From: Paraglaciecola chathamensis S18K6
GTDB lineage: Bacteria > Pseudomonadota > Gammaproteobacteria > Enterobacterales > Alteromonadaceae
DNA: 64,000 bases
NCBI GenBank assembly: GCA_000314955.1
Contig: BAEM01000027.1
Span: forward strand, 60,339-124,338
Direction: 5' to 3'
Positions 1 to 8,376 of this stretch are shown here, in pieces; the stretch's first letter is position 1, and each line of letters opens with the position of its first letter. A program made the translations under genes and the position numbers. The notes under the pieces were generated by a model, which was given only the letters and a program-made list of their open reading frames with translations, was not told the DNA's origin and did not search any database.

Positions 1-953
1 AGTTTGCGTCTCACGCCTGTTTTAAATTTCAGTACACGAGGGGTGTTTAAGGTCTTACCCCGAATGTTGTCCAGCAACTGGGTTTTTGCTTCATCATCGC
101 TGATGTATTTACTGCAGAAAACCAAGCCATTACCCACACGGGTTTGCAGCGGAATCTGCCATTGCCAGCCTGCATCATGGGCAATTGACCGAGTGTAGGG
201 CACATTTGACTCGTTCAATTCAGTTTGTACTGCGACAGCACTGTCGCAAGGTAACCAATGACTCCAGTCTTCATAGCCGGTGTGCAAAGCTTGCTCAATC
301 AATAAACCACGAAACCCAGTGCAATCAATAAATAATTGCCCTTCAACACGTTGTCCACTTTCTAAACTGAGTGATTGAATAAAGCCGTTGTTATGATTAA
401 GGTTTACGTTATCAATTTTACCTTCAATGCGCCTGACCCCATATTGCTCGGCAAAATCGCGTAAAAACTTGGCGTATAACCCTGCATCTAAGTGAAAGGC
501 GTGATTGCGCTCTTGTTTTGGTGCCGTGGCGAACTTACCCATTCTGCAAGCAAGATGCTCGGGGCAGTAGTCTCCTATCTCAGAAGCAATATCTAACTGT
601 CTTCCTCGCAGCCAAAAATGCTGAAAGCCAGCCGCCCAGCACCCATGGTCAAAACGGCCAAACGAGTGTATATACGACTGATTTCGTTGATACCAATCCT
701 CGAACTTTATGCCCAGTTTGAATGTGGCATTGGTGGCAGTCATAAACTCGGACTCTTTGATTTTTAGTAGGTCGTGAAACAGGTGCAATGTGGGGATAGT
801 TGCTTCCCCAACGCCTACCGTTGGGATCGTGTCAGATTCTATGAGTGTCACTTTGATGTTCGCGCCAAATAGCTTACCAAGGGCCGCCGCGGTCATCCAG
901 CCAGCGGTTCCGCCACCAGCGATAACAATATGTTTGATTGAATCTTTTTGCAT
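1..953 (-). CDS. Flavin-dependent tryptophan halogenase-like protein (3' end outside window)
   Basis: About 317 codons are visible from ATG at 953 and the frame runs off the window start, so the protein is partial (family members are about 500 aa). The N-terminus has the FAD dinucleotide motif (AGGGTAGWMTAAAL, residues about 12-25). A lysine-containing FKLGIKFEDW segment lies where the catalytic lysine of halogenases sits, and a WQWQIP motif near residue 260 matches the WxWxIP signature of flavin-dependent halogenases. It follows the cupin gene by 30 bp and is probably the last or penultimate gene of the TonB-receptor operon. Genes of this family in receptor/SapC/cupin clusters are usually annotated as tryptophan halogenase, but their substrate is generally unknown; no flavin reductase is seen beside it. 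Family assignment is firm, chlorination or bromination of tryptophan is not. Confidence 0.9.
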   Translation of the reverse strand, partial: MQKDSIKHIVIAGGGTAGWMTAAALGKLFGANIKVTLIESDTIPTVGVGEATIPTLHLFHDLLKIKESEFMTATNATFKLGIKFEDWYQRNQSYIHSFGRFDHGCWAAGFQHFWLRGRQLDIASEIGDYCPEHLACRMGKFATAPKQERNHAFHLDAGLYAKFLRDFAEQYGVRRIEGKIDNVNLNHNNGFIQSLSLESGQRVEGQLFIDCTGFRGLLIEQALHTGYEDWSHWLPCDSAVAVQTELNESNVPYTRSIAHDAGWQWQIPLQTRVGNGLVFCSKYISDDEAKTQLLDNIRGKTLNTPRVLKFKTGVRRK

Positions 954-983
954 AAGATAAATACTTCGTTCTTTTGTCGTTCG

Positions 984-2027
984 TTATCGTCTGAGTTTGT
1001 TTTGCAGTTCTGCACGCAGCTTTCTTAGGCTGATGTCGTCCATAGGGCTTGCCAGTATACTTTTGGCCGCTTCTGGTATATGTGAGAAATTTTCTGGCTG
1101 ATGTGCAAACACGTAATGATCAAATAGGTTTTTCCAAGCATCTCGCTGGTGTGTTGGTAAGTCTCGTACACTCATCATTGCCAGTAACAAGGCATTCATT
1201 GGACGCCCCATCTGAGCAGGGCTATCACGCCACCAGTGGGTAATAAGCACGTTGAAAGCACTTAATCCTTGTACATGGTGCCACCACATACTGGGCAGAA
1301 TAAGAGCATCACCTGGTTCTAGCTCTGCAACTTGAGCTGCTTCTAGCGCCTCAGAATACTTTGGATGCTCGGCAAGATCAGGATTGGCAACGTCGACGGT
1401 ACTAATTTCTTGCCCGCCAGGCGCTTTGTCTAGAGGGCCCACATAGAGGTTCTTTAACTGCTCAGGGGGAAATAAAGTGAAACGTCGTTTGCCGACCACA
1501 CAACAGGCAAAATTTTGCGCAAAATCATAGTGTGCTGCTATACGACTAGCATTACCCAGCCAAATATTGACCAACGGTGAGGTAATATCGGGCAGTGTTT
1601 CAATTTGCTTGAGTAAGCTTGGTAAACTTTGGGCAAGGCTGGTGGCACTGACATACACGCATTCACCCGTTTTGCTCTGGGCAGTTTGCAGAATATCATT
1701 CAGTAACTTAGGCAGTTTTTGCTGCTTGGATGCAAAATTAAAACCTGTCATATCCTGGTTGTAAAACACCCGCCCTTGCGCAGCACTTGGCAAATAATGT
1801 GTATGAAAATTTGCTCCTTCATCGAACTGCAGCAGATATTGCTTGGCAGCCTCATCAGACTGTTTAGCCGCTTTTACTAACGGCCAGTGGTTACAATATC
1901 CTCTGAGAACAATGGGTTCATGGCTGTTGAGCAACACCGAAGGGATATTTTTAGGGCTAATACCCTCGAGGTATTTTACCTCTTGAGCAGTCTGTTTCGC
2001 GTTCGATAAGGGCACGTCAGTGTTCAC
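984..2027 (-). CDS. Cupin-like (JmjC/Cupin_8) domain protein
   Basis: This 347-aa soluble protein has a cupin_8/JmjC-like fold signature: an HxD pair (H166, D168) in IAAHYDFAQNF, a KRRFTLFPP strand at about 180-188, and a late histidine in PSMWWHHVQGL (H250/H251), together a plausible Fe(II) facial triad. Related proteins are 2-oxoglutarate/Fe(II) oxygenases, but the substrate here is unknown. Only 3 bp separate its start from the SapC stop, so the two are surely cotranscribed. The same receptor-SapC-cupin-halogenase order occurs in many marine and xanthomonad-type Proteobacteria, suggesting a role tied to uptake or modification of the receptor ligand (inference). Confidence 0.88.
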   Translation of the reverse strand: MNTDVPLSNAKQTAQEVKYLEGISPKNIPSVLLNSHEPIVLRGYCNHWPLVKAAKQSDEAAKQYLLQFDEGANFHTHYLPSAAQGRVFYNQDMTGFNFASKQQKLPKLLNDILQTAQSKTGECVYVSATSLAQSLPSLLKQIETLPDITSPLVNIWLGNASRIAAHYDFAQNFACCVVGKRRFTLFPPEQLKNLYVGPLDKAPGGQEISTVDVANPDLAEHPKYSEALEAAQVAELEPGDALILPSMWWHHVQGLSAFNVLITHWWRDSPAQMGRPMNALLLAMMSVRDLPTHQRDAWKNLFDHYVFAHQPENFSHIPEAAKSILASPMDDISLRKLRAELQNKLRR

Positions 2028-2030
2028 AGG

Positions 2031-2765
2031 TTATTCCTCTGGCGCGACTCGCTTATTTTTTAGCGCTACCAGATCGTTAAAATGAACCTGTGAGGCGAGT
2101 ATAAGATAAACAGCTTGCAGGTAACCAGCGTTATGGAGCTGCACTATATTGTCAGGTGTAAGGTTATTTAGAACGTCCTCGTTTATGGTGTAAAAACCAA
2201 TCAACTGATGTTTGCTGCCGTCATTCAAAGTGATATCAAGAGTCATTGACTCGAGTAGATTAAGTGTAACTAAGGTGTTTATAAAAGCGTCGTTAGCCTG
2301 TAGGCCATGATGCAGTGTCTCGAGGATCGCCGCGATATTTTCTAAATATTGGCTGTTACCGCCGTATTCCAAGAACAACTCAATACCTTGTGTTTTACTC
2401 ACTTTCGGCGAGTCAATATCCAAGGTAATCACGCGTTGTTGCTCGGTCATGCCATCTGTTGTTACTGCTTGTCTGCCAATGAAAAAAGGCATGCGTTGCA
2501 CAGAAAGTGGAATATACGAGGCGTTCCATTCGTTTGCCTGCAGAAATAGATTTTCTTGCTGTTCGAAGCCAAAAAGGGCCACAGGTGTAAATTGAGCTGT
2601 GGTTTGGTCTTTGTGAAATACAATTGGGTAATGCGCTTGCACGCTGCGTATCTCATCTACAAAAGTTGGAGAAAACCATAAGTCGTCTCCGTATTTATCA
2701 CCGCGCTGAGTAATAACACGCAGATCACTATGCTCAACACTGTTCAGTAATACATGGTTTGCCAT
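2031..2765 (-). CDS. SapC family protein
   Basis: A SapC-like protein of 244 aa when started at the ATG at 2765 (MANHVLLNSVEHSDLRV); the open frame extends 11 codons upstream, but this ATG has a GGGACG Shine-Dalgarno-like stretch and gives the usual family N-terminus. Visible SapC features are the DLRVITQRGDKYGDDLWFSP opening and the central YPIVFHKD and GFEQQENLFL segments. No signal peptide or membrane segment is apparent. SapC was named from an S-layer-associated gene of Campylobacter, but its function in TonB-receptor clusters is unknown. It lies 151 bp downstream of the receptor gene across a hairpin, and 3 bp before the cupin gene. Confidence 0.88.
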   Translation of the reverse strand: MANHVLLNSVEHSDLRVITQRGDKYGDDLWFSPTFVDEIRSVQAHYPIVFHKDQTTAQFTPVALFGFEQQENLFLQANEWNASYIPLSVQRMPFFIGRQAVTTDGMTEQQRVITLDIDSPKVSKTQGIELFLEYGGNSQYLENIAAILETLHHGLQANDAFINTLVTLNLLESMTLDITLNDGSKHQLIGFYTINEDVLNNLTPDNIVQLHNAGYLQAVYLILASQVHFNDLVALKNKRVAPEE

Positions 2766-2849
2766 AAACGTCCCATTCGTTATTGTTATGCATATCACTA
2801 GTTGTTCTTATCTGTACTCAACTAGTACTCGTTAGTGACACTGCACAAA

Positions 2850-2889
2850 AGCCACAGGACTTATGTTAAGCATAAGTCTGTGGCTACCT
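2850..2889 (-). terminator. Hairpin between TonB receptor and SapC genes
   Basis: The arms AGCCACAG-G-ACTTATG (2851-2866) and CATAAGT-CTGTGGCT (2872-2885) pair over 15 bp with one bulged base and a 5-nt loop. On the minus strand the stem is followed by a short T run (CTTTTGTG). It lies 3' of the receptor gene and may be a partial terminator or an mRNA-stabilising hairpin that sets receptor expression apart from the downstream genes. Confidence 0.65.
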
Positions 2890-2916
2890 TTTTATTTTTA
2901 TAAACAGAGTGTGGCG

Positions 2917-5900
2917 TTAAAACGTATACCTCGCTCCTACGTTATAACGCGCACCTGTTTGAGTTAACTTATAGATTAAACGGTTATCACGACCAAATTC
3001 ATTTGTATATTCGTCAGTAATGTTAATACCTTCAACGAAAACGGTCAGTCCTTCAAGCTGCTTAACCTCATAACTGATGTTAAAGTCAATTTGATAATAA
3101 GCGTCGGTAAAAATAGGCGCGGTTAAATCACCGTTTACCCGGCGCTCATTTAAATACTCATCACGCCAGTTGTAAGCTACTCGAGCCTGTAAACCATCTT
3201 TGTCGTAGAACAAGACTAAGTTAGCTGTGTCACTTAAACCGACGAGTGCTTCGGTATCACTCAGTGAAGACTTATCGTATTCTAAACCTGAGTCCACCAT
3301 GGTGTAGTTGGCAATACCCCCAAAACCAGACTCACCAAACAGATGTTGAACGTTAAACTCTATCCCATCTATTGTGTGCTCAGTGTCGCCATTGACAGGT
3401 ACGTTAATTCTGAAGTTAACGAGGTTATCTGTCGCTGGGTCGCCTAGTATTGTGCCGCCATCTAATTGCCCATTCTCATCGAAGTTAGGGGTAACATTCG
3501 GATCATCTGCGAAGTTTTCGAAGATGTAAGCTCGAAGTTCTTGGTTACTCGCACCTGCGCCTAATGCGGCGACGGCAGCATCAAACTTCTCTCCGTCCAG
3601 TGGGTTAGCAAGATTAAATATGGTTGAATCAACTGTGCCTGTGGTTATCCAATTAGTGACGTCTTTCCTGAAATAGCCAAGAGAGACGTAACTCCCTTCA
3701 TCGTAATACCACTCGGCAGAAAGGTCATAATTCACAGATTCTAATGGACGCAAGCCTGGGTTACCTGAATTTCCCGAATAGCCACTCAAGCTACCTGATG
3801 TATTGATAGTTGTGCCGCCCTGTAACTCACCATAGCCAGCTCGTGAGATAGTTTTCCCCACAGCTGCGCGTAAAATGACGTCATCTGTTACGGAAATATT
3901 AAAGTTGAAACTCGGTAAAAATTGAGAATAATCAGCCTCTTGGCTTAACGTCTCTACCCCAGTAACACCGGTGACAGCGGTTGACGTATCTTCTGACCAT
4001 TCAACACGGCTATAGCCGGGAGCCGATGCGGTTGAGGTAACATCGGTTCTTTCATAACGCATGCCCAAGTGAGCATCGTATGGCATATCACCTAACTCAC
4101 CTTCGTAGTGTAACTGCACGAATGCGGCGGTCGTTTCTTCTTCGGTGAAACGGTTAGTATCAGCGTCCCAGTCGGTTGAAGCACAAAAGTGTCCCTCTCC
4201 ATTTGGCCCCGCAGATGCGCCCTCAGGTGCTAAACAATCACCCCAAACCGTATCTACATTTGCAACCGGGTCGGCAAATTCAGCAGCCCTCACTATCTCA
4301 TCAAAATCAGCGAACCAGATACGGTTAAACAGATCATAGTCGCCCTGAGTGGGGGTACCTTCGAAGTTACCTGCATCGGCGTCGAACTTGTCTAGAATGG
4401 TGTCTTCGGTCCAGTTAACATCGGCAAAATCACCTTCAACCCCGACGCCGGCCCAGTCCGCTCTTTGTACTTGAGTATGCCGGTAGCGGTTATTAACCGT
4501 ATTTATTGAAACACCAAAATCGATACTGGCTTCATCGTTGTAGTGATATTTACCGGTGACTTGGGTCTGGTCAATTTCAGAGGTGTAAAAATCGTTAGCA
4601 AACCAACTGCCCGACAAGCGCATGGTGTTAGGATTAAAGTTCTCAATATTACCTGTGGCAATACCGGGTAAATCACCCGTTAAGTCTAAGCCTGTGCGTG
4701 TTCGCGTATAAGAAGGTAACTGTAGATTGTTGCGCGTACCATGGCGCGGGTCCGACGCCTTCATTTCGGCTTCTGAACTATGGTGATCTAGGGCAAACTG
4801 TAAATCGTCATTGACCTGCCAGTCTAAATTCAGGCCAATAGAATCAATGCTCTCTTCGCGCCCCCAAGCCCCTACGGTTAAAGAGGTATCCTGCAAATCA
4901 GCGTCACTGTTGATTTGGTATATCTCTGAGTAAATTAATGGCACTGCGTTAGGTTCACCGGCCCATACCGACTCGCTGCGATCCCCTGAATAGGTAAACC
5001 ACACAGAAGCATCAGTATGTTGCTCTTCTATATTGTTGCGGATTAAGGTGTAATCTAGGGTGGCAGTCAGGTTATCTGTTGGTCTAAATTGCAGAACCAG
5101 CTGTCCATTGGTTCGTTCGCGCTGGCGCTCTTCAAATACATACCTAGGTTGCTGTGGATTAGAATAAATACCTGATGTAGGCCGATTGATACCGCCCTCT
5201 TCACCAGCGGGTACACCGCCCCAGCCTGTATTCGTATAGTCACTTGCGCGATAACCTTGGTCTGCTAAAAACTGCTGCATGCCGCTTTCGCGTTCTTGAT
5301 AACTACCAGATATTGAAATACCGAAGGTTTCGTCAGCAAAGGTTTGTGAATATAAACCGCTGATCTCGGGCGTGACATCACCTTTTTCTGTAGACTTATC
5401 GTCCACTAATTTAGCCCCAAAAGTCGCCTTTGTTCCAGGAGACTGAAATGGTCTGTGGGTAGATAAGTTGATTGTTGCGCCTATACCACCTGAGGTAACG
5501 CTGGCATCAGCGGTTTTATAAACTTCAACGCCTGATACACTTTCAGAGGCTAAGTTTGCGAAGTCGAATGTTCTGCTGCCGGTTGTGGTCGGCAACTGGC
5601 GACCGTTCAGGGTAATTAAGTTATTGGCTGCGCCAAAGCCACGTACAGTAACCTGCGAGCCCTCACCACTGGCGCGATCAATCGATACACCGGTAATACG
5701 CTGTAATGATTCAGCTAAGTTTGTATCGGGGAACTTCCCCATATCTTCTGCTGAAATGGCATCCACTATGCCGGTGGAGTCGCGTTTAATGTCCATTGCA
5801 CGCAGTAAGCTGCCGCGAATACCTGAGACTTGTATGACTTCTACATCTTCTTGCGCTGTTTGTTCTTGTGCTATTACGGGGGTAATAGCGGCGCTGCTAA

Positions 5901-5958
5901 GTAGCAGTGAAACACTGCTTGCTAACACCGACTTGTTAAACTTTTTGTGTGTGTTCAT
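2917..5958 (-). CDS. TonB-dependent receptor
   Basis: A large outer-membrane receptor (1013 aa from the ATG at 5958; the open frame goes 12 codons further up, but the later ATG opens a clean signal peptide, MNTHKKFNKSVLASSVSLLL, with cleavage after ITPVIAQ or nearby). A TonB-box-like DVEVIQVSG stretch follows, then the plug domain (about residues 50-165: GKFPDTNLAESLQRITGVSI, VTVRGFG, NNLITLNGRQLP) and a long beta-barrel ending in the expected C-terminal phenylalanine (NVGARYTF). Size and plug sequence fit the Xanthomonas/Caulobacter-type TonB receptor class, many of which import carbohydrates. The ligand cannot be read from sequence. It is the first gene of the cluster with SapC, cupin and halogenase genes. 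Confidence 0.95.
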   Translation of the reverse strand: MNTHKKFNKSVLASSVSLLLSSAAITPVIAQEQTAQEDVEVIQVSGIRGSLLRAMDIKRDSTGIVDAISAEDMGKFPDTNLAESLQRITGVSIDRASGEGSQVTVRGFGAANNLITLNGRQLPTTTGSRTFDFANLASESVSGVEVYKTADASVTSGGIGATINLSTHRPFQSPGTKATFGAKLVDDKSTEKGDVTPEISGLYSQTFADETFGISISGSYQERESGMQQFLADQGYRASDYTNTGWGGVPAGEEGGINRPTSGIYSNPQQPRYVFEERQRERTNGQLVLQFRPTDNLTATLDYTLIRNNIEEQHTDASVWFTYSGDRSESVWAGEPNAVPLIYSEIYQINSDADLQDTSLTVGAWGREESIDSIGLNLDWQVNDDLQFALDHHSSEAEMKASDPRHGTRNNLQLPSYTRTRTGLDLTGDLPGIATGNIENFNPNTMRLSGSWFANDFYTSEIDQTQVTGKYHYNDEASIDFGVSINTVNNRYRHTQVQRADWAGVGVEGDFADVNWTEDTILDKFDADAGNFEGTPTQGDYDLFNRIWFADFDEIVRAAEFADPVANVDTVWGDCLAPEGASAGPNGEGHFCASTDWDADTNRFTEEETTAAFVQLHYEGELGDMPYDAHLGMRYERTDVTSTASAPGYSRVEWSEDTSTAVTGVTGVETLSQEADYSQFLPSFNFNISVTDDVILRAAVGKTISRAGYGELQGGTTINTSGSLSGYSGNSGNPGLRPLESVNYDLSAEWYYDEGSYVSLGYFRKDVTNWITTGTVDSTIFNLANPLDGEKFDAAVAALGAGASNQELRAYIFENFADDPNVTPNFDENGQLDGGTILGDPATDNLVNFRINVPVNGDTEHTIDGIEFNVQHLFGESGFGGIANYTMVDSGLEYDKSSLSDTEALVGLSDTANLVLFYDKDGLQARVAYNWRDEYLNERRVNGDLTAPIFTDAYYQIDFNISYEVKQLEGLTVFVEGINITDEYTNEFGRDNRLIYKLTQTGARYNVGARYTF

Positions 5959-6057
5959 AACGTGTACCTTGTGATCCTGATTTGTAATCATCAAAAGAGG
6001 CGCTGACCTTGGTGTCTCGGGTAACTTGAACCAACAACAAGATGTAAACGCAACATT

Positions 6058-6086
6058 ACGTTAAAGTCACATTAACTATATGTCAA
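6058..6086 (-). promoter_or_regulatory. Candidate promoter of the TonB receptor operon
   Basis: On the minus strand a perfect TTGACA (-35, plus positions 6081-6086) is followed after 17 bp by TAACGT (6058-6063), a weak -10. It lies about 100 bp upstream of the receptor start codon in an AT-rich stretch. The -35 and spacing are good, the -10 is poor. Confidence 0.35.
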
Positions 6087-6347
6087 TCGGCTATAATTAA
6101 CTTGTTATTAACAAAAATTGTTATTAATTTGTTTTTTTTCGTGAAACGTTATTTTTGAGCGAATTTCGTCATTTTAAGGGTGACGTAATTACTAAAAGCG
6201 CTGGAAATTTAGGGCGAAAATAAAAAAGAAAGCGGTTTTTAAAGGCTTGATGAGCAATGTGTGGCGTTCGGTTAGGTTTGCGCTAATTTGCAAAATCGTT
6301 TATTTTTCTCACATCCCTCGTGTTTCACTGATTGGAATATATTTTTA

Positions 6348-7517
6348 GTGTTGAAAACTATCCCGGTAGACGAATTGAAAGTCGGCATGTATGTCGATTC
6401 AATTGCTGAGCAAAACGGCAACCTAAAGATTAAAAGCAGAGGGAGAGTAACCACTAACGCCGCTATTACGACTATGAAAAAGCAAGGTATTGTTGCTTTG
6501 GTAATAGATTTGAGTAAGCAAATCGAGAAGGAAGAAGAGCCTAGCCCAGTAGAAGAACAAGAACCTCAAGAGGTTGACGTTTCTTTTGCTGATGAAATAG
6601 GCAAAGCGGCGAAATTGCACGAAAAAGGCAAAGTGCTGCAACGAAGAATGTTGCAGTCAGTGGGTAAAGGCTTACCTATTGATATTGCCATACCAAAAGA
6701 ATTCACCACTAATTTAGTCTCGTCAATTGATCGTAACCCGAATGCCTTGCTGTGCATGACTAAAATTCGCGAGAAAGACAGTTACTTACTGGAGCATTCG
6801 CTGAACGTGGCTATTTTACTGGCTAATTTTGCAACCTATTTAGGCATGTCTGAGAGTGACGTGCAGGAGTTGGCGCTTTCTGGATTTCTGCATGACATTG
6901 GTAAGATTAAAGTGCCCGATGAGATCCTGCATAAGCCTGGCCGTTTAACCGACCAAGAAATGGTGGTAATGCGTGATCATGTATATTACGGCGTGCGGAT
7001 TTTAGAAGATATGGGCATACCGCAGCGTATGATCAATACAATTTCTCAGCATCATGAGCGACTCGATGGGTACGGTTACCCAGATGGTGCGCGCGGCGAT
7101 GAAATTAGCCATTTTGGACGTATGATTGCGATAGTCGATACCTATGACGCAATCACTGCAGATCGCTGTTACAAGGCTGGTATGCCATCACAAAAAGCAC
7201 TCAAAATTTTACATGCAGAAGCGCCAATCAAGTACGATCAGGACTTAGTGGAGCAATTTATCAAGTGCATTGGTGTTTATCCAGTCGGTAGTCTGGTTAA
7301 ACTGTCCAGCGAGAAAATTGCCGTAGTGATTAAGCAAAACGAGAACCACCCATTAAAGCCATTGGTAAAGGTATTTTACTCTGTTCGCAGTGCGCATTAC
7401 CTTCAACCTGCGGAGATTGACTTGCTGCATTCCCAATACCGAGTCGAAAAAGCCGTTCTCGCTAGTGAGTTCAAGCTAGATTTCAATCGTTACTTCAATG
7501 AGTCCATCGCTATTTAG
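6348..7517 (+). CDS. HD-GYP domain cyclic-di-GMP phosphodiesterase with DUF3391 N-terminus
   Basis: The N-terminal DUF3391 module (about residues 1-110, beginning LKTIPVDELKVGMYVDS) is followed by an HD-GYP domain with HD at H182/D183 (HDIGKIKVPDEILHKPGRLT) and the HHERLDGYGYPDG motif at about 235-247. These are the metal ligands and signature of c-di-GMP-specific HD-GYP phosphodiesterases, so hydrolysis of c-di-GMP to GMP is expected. The start chosen is GTG 6348, with GGAA about 10 nt upstream; the frame can be extended to TTG 6288, but those residues do not resemble the family. An acidic linker rich in E and Q (residues 65-80) joins the modules. No membrane segment or receiver domain is present. 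It stands alone, divergent from the TonB receptor. Confidence 0.92.
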   Translation: MLKTIPVDELKVGMYVDSIAEQNGNLKIKSRGRVTTNAAITTMKKQGIVALVIDLSKQIEKEEEPSPVEEQEPQEVDVSFADEIGKAAKLHEKGKVLQRRMLQSVGKGLPIDIAIPKEFTTNLVSSIDRNPNALLCMTKIREKDSYLLEHSLNVAILLANFATYLGMSESDVQELALSGFLHDIGKIKVPDEILHKPGRLTDQEMVVMRDHVYYGVRILEDMGIPQRMINTISQHHERLDGYGYPDGARGDEISHFGRMIAIVDTYDAITADRCYKAGMPSQKALKILHAEAPIKYDQDLVEQFIKCIGVYPVGSLVKLSSEKIAVVIKQNENHPLKPLVKVFYSVRSAHYLQPAEIDLLHSQYRVEKAVLASEFKLDFNRYFNESIAI

Positions 7518-7696
7518 CTGCTACGCACATCCTGCAGTATTACCTTTACCTGATCGGTAGTAACATCTGAAGGGCACACCCCTTTGCTGACTAAAACATC
7601 GCGAATCTGCTCTGCATTGTTAGCGGTCAGTGCGTTGCTATTACGCTGAATATAACGCGTAAGTTGTTGCTGTAATTTTCGTGTTAAACAAGACAT
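7514..7696 (-). CDS. Small hypothetical protein (60 aa)
   Basis: A short open frame that overlaps the end of the HD-GYP gene by 4 bp, tail to tail. The protein is basic at its N-terminus (MSCLTRKLQQQLTRYIQ) and has helix-forming composition; no known domain, signal or membrane segment was recognised. No convincing Shine-Dalgarno sequence precedes the ATG. It could be a genuine small cytosolic protein or a chance frame; its tight fit against the neighbouring stop codon is the only support. Confidence 0.4.
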   Translation of the reverse strand: MSCLTRKLQQQLTRYIQRNSNALTANNAEQIRDVLVSKGVCPSDVTTDQVKVILQDVRSS

Positions 7697-8164
7697 CTGT
7701 GCATCTAAACCAGTTAGTTATTTATCAATTAAATCATGTATACCGTTTAGCAAACCCACCCTAAATTCGTATACAAAGTTGGAATATACTCAGTACTACA
7801 TCTCTAAATTAATAAAAGCATATAGCAAGCCAGAAAATAAAAAATTATAAAAATCAAAGCATTAAAATAAGATGACGAGCTTTTTTACAGTTTCTGTTAA
7901 ATTTTTTGACAGTCGATAAGCTCATATAACCCCTGCAACAACACTACAGTTGGCTAGGGAGCCCGCAGGTTATACCGCGAGGCCGGCATACTAGGTTACT
8001 TCAGGGGAGAATAGAACCGCAGTGTTAGTGAAAATGCTGATTATATATGCAGATAGGTTGTTAAAAGTACTGATAAGAAAACGCCAAGCTAGGATTTAAT
8101 GATGATTTCACCCTTGTATGTGTCGCTTATGCCGGCCAGCCATTGTCACTCCTTATATTTTGGC

Positions 8165-8180
8165 TGTTTCACATGAAACA
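8165..8180. promoter_or_regulatory. parS: parS-like centromere site
   Basis: TGTTTCACATGAAACA matches the bacterial chromosomal parS consensus TGTTTCACGTGAAACA at 15 of 16 positions, with both 7-bp arms perfect and a single change at the centre (CA for CG). It lies in a non-coding stretch, and the surrounding genes are ones often found near the origin in gammaproteobacteria. Binding of ParB with this altered centre is not assured. Confidence 0.55.
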
Positions 8181-8297
8181 CAAAACCCTATTGAAATATA
8201 TGAGCTGGCTGGTAGTGCATATTGCTAAAGTTTAACTTGAGCAAGTGTGATCCAAGTCGCCGTGGCCTAATGCAGCATGAACGGGAGCACTGCAGAA

Positions 8298-8343
8298 AAA
8301 GGAGTTAGGGGAAAGTGGCCGTCACTCCTTTGTGAGCTTTCCC
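8298..8343 (-). terminator. Overlapping hairpins downstream of the SDR gene
   Basis: AAAGGAGT (8298-8305) can pair with ACTCCTTT (8324-8331), while GGGGAAAG (8308-8315) can pair with CTTTCCC (8337-8343). The two stems interlock, so they are mutually exclusive or form a pseudoknot. They lie 34-80 bp past the stop of the SDR gene and could serve as its terminator, although no strong T tract follows. Confidence 0.35.
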
Positions 8344-8376
8344 TCTTACTCGTGAGAACACAGCAAGCTGTACAGG

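Larger units (their letters stand above)
7697..8376. other. 680-bp intergenic region holding a parS-like site and alternative hairpins
   Basis: No convincing gene was found on either strand. The left third is very AT-rich. The centre (about 7950-8050) is more GC-rich and could encode a short RNA, but no promoter-terminator pair is clear. A parS-like palindrome (8165-8180) and overlapping hairpins near 8298-8343 are listed separately. Confidence 0.6.

Noticed and set aside
1..953. Halogenase gene as part of an antibiotic biosynthetic cluster
   Set aside because: No synthetase, tailoring or resistance genes are nearby; the context is a TonB receptor uptake module.
6288..6347. TTG 6288 as start of the HD-GYP gene
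   Set aside because: The extra 20 residues do not resemble the DUF3391 N-terminus, and GTG 6348 has a better placed ribosome-binding site.
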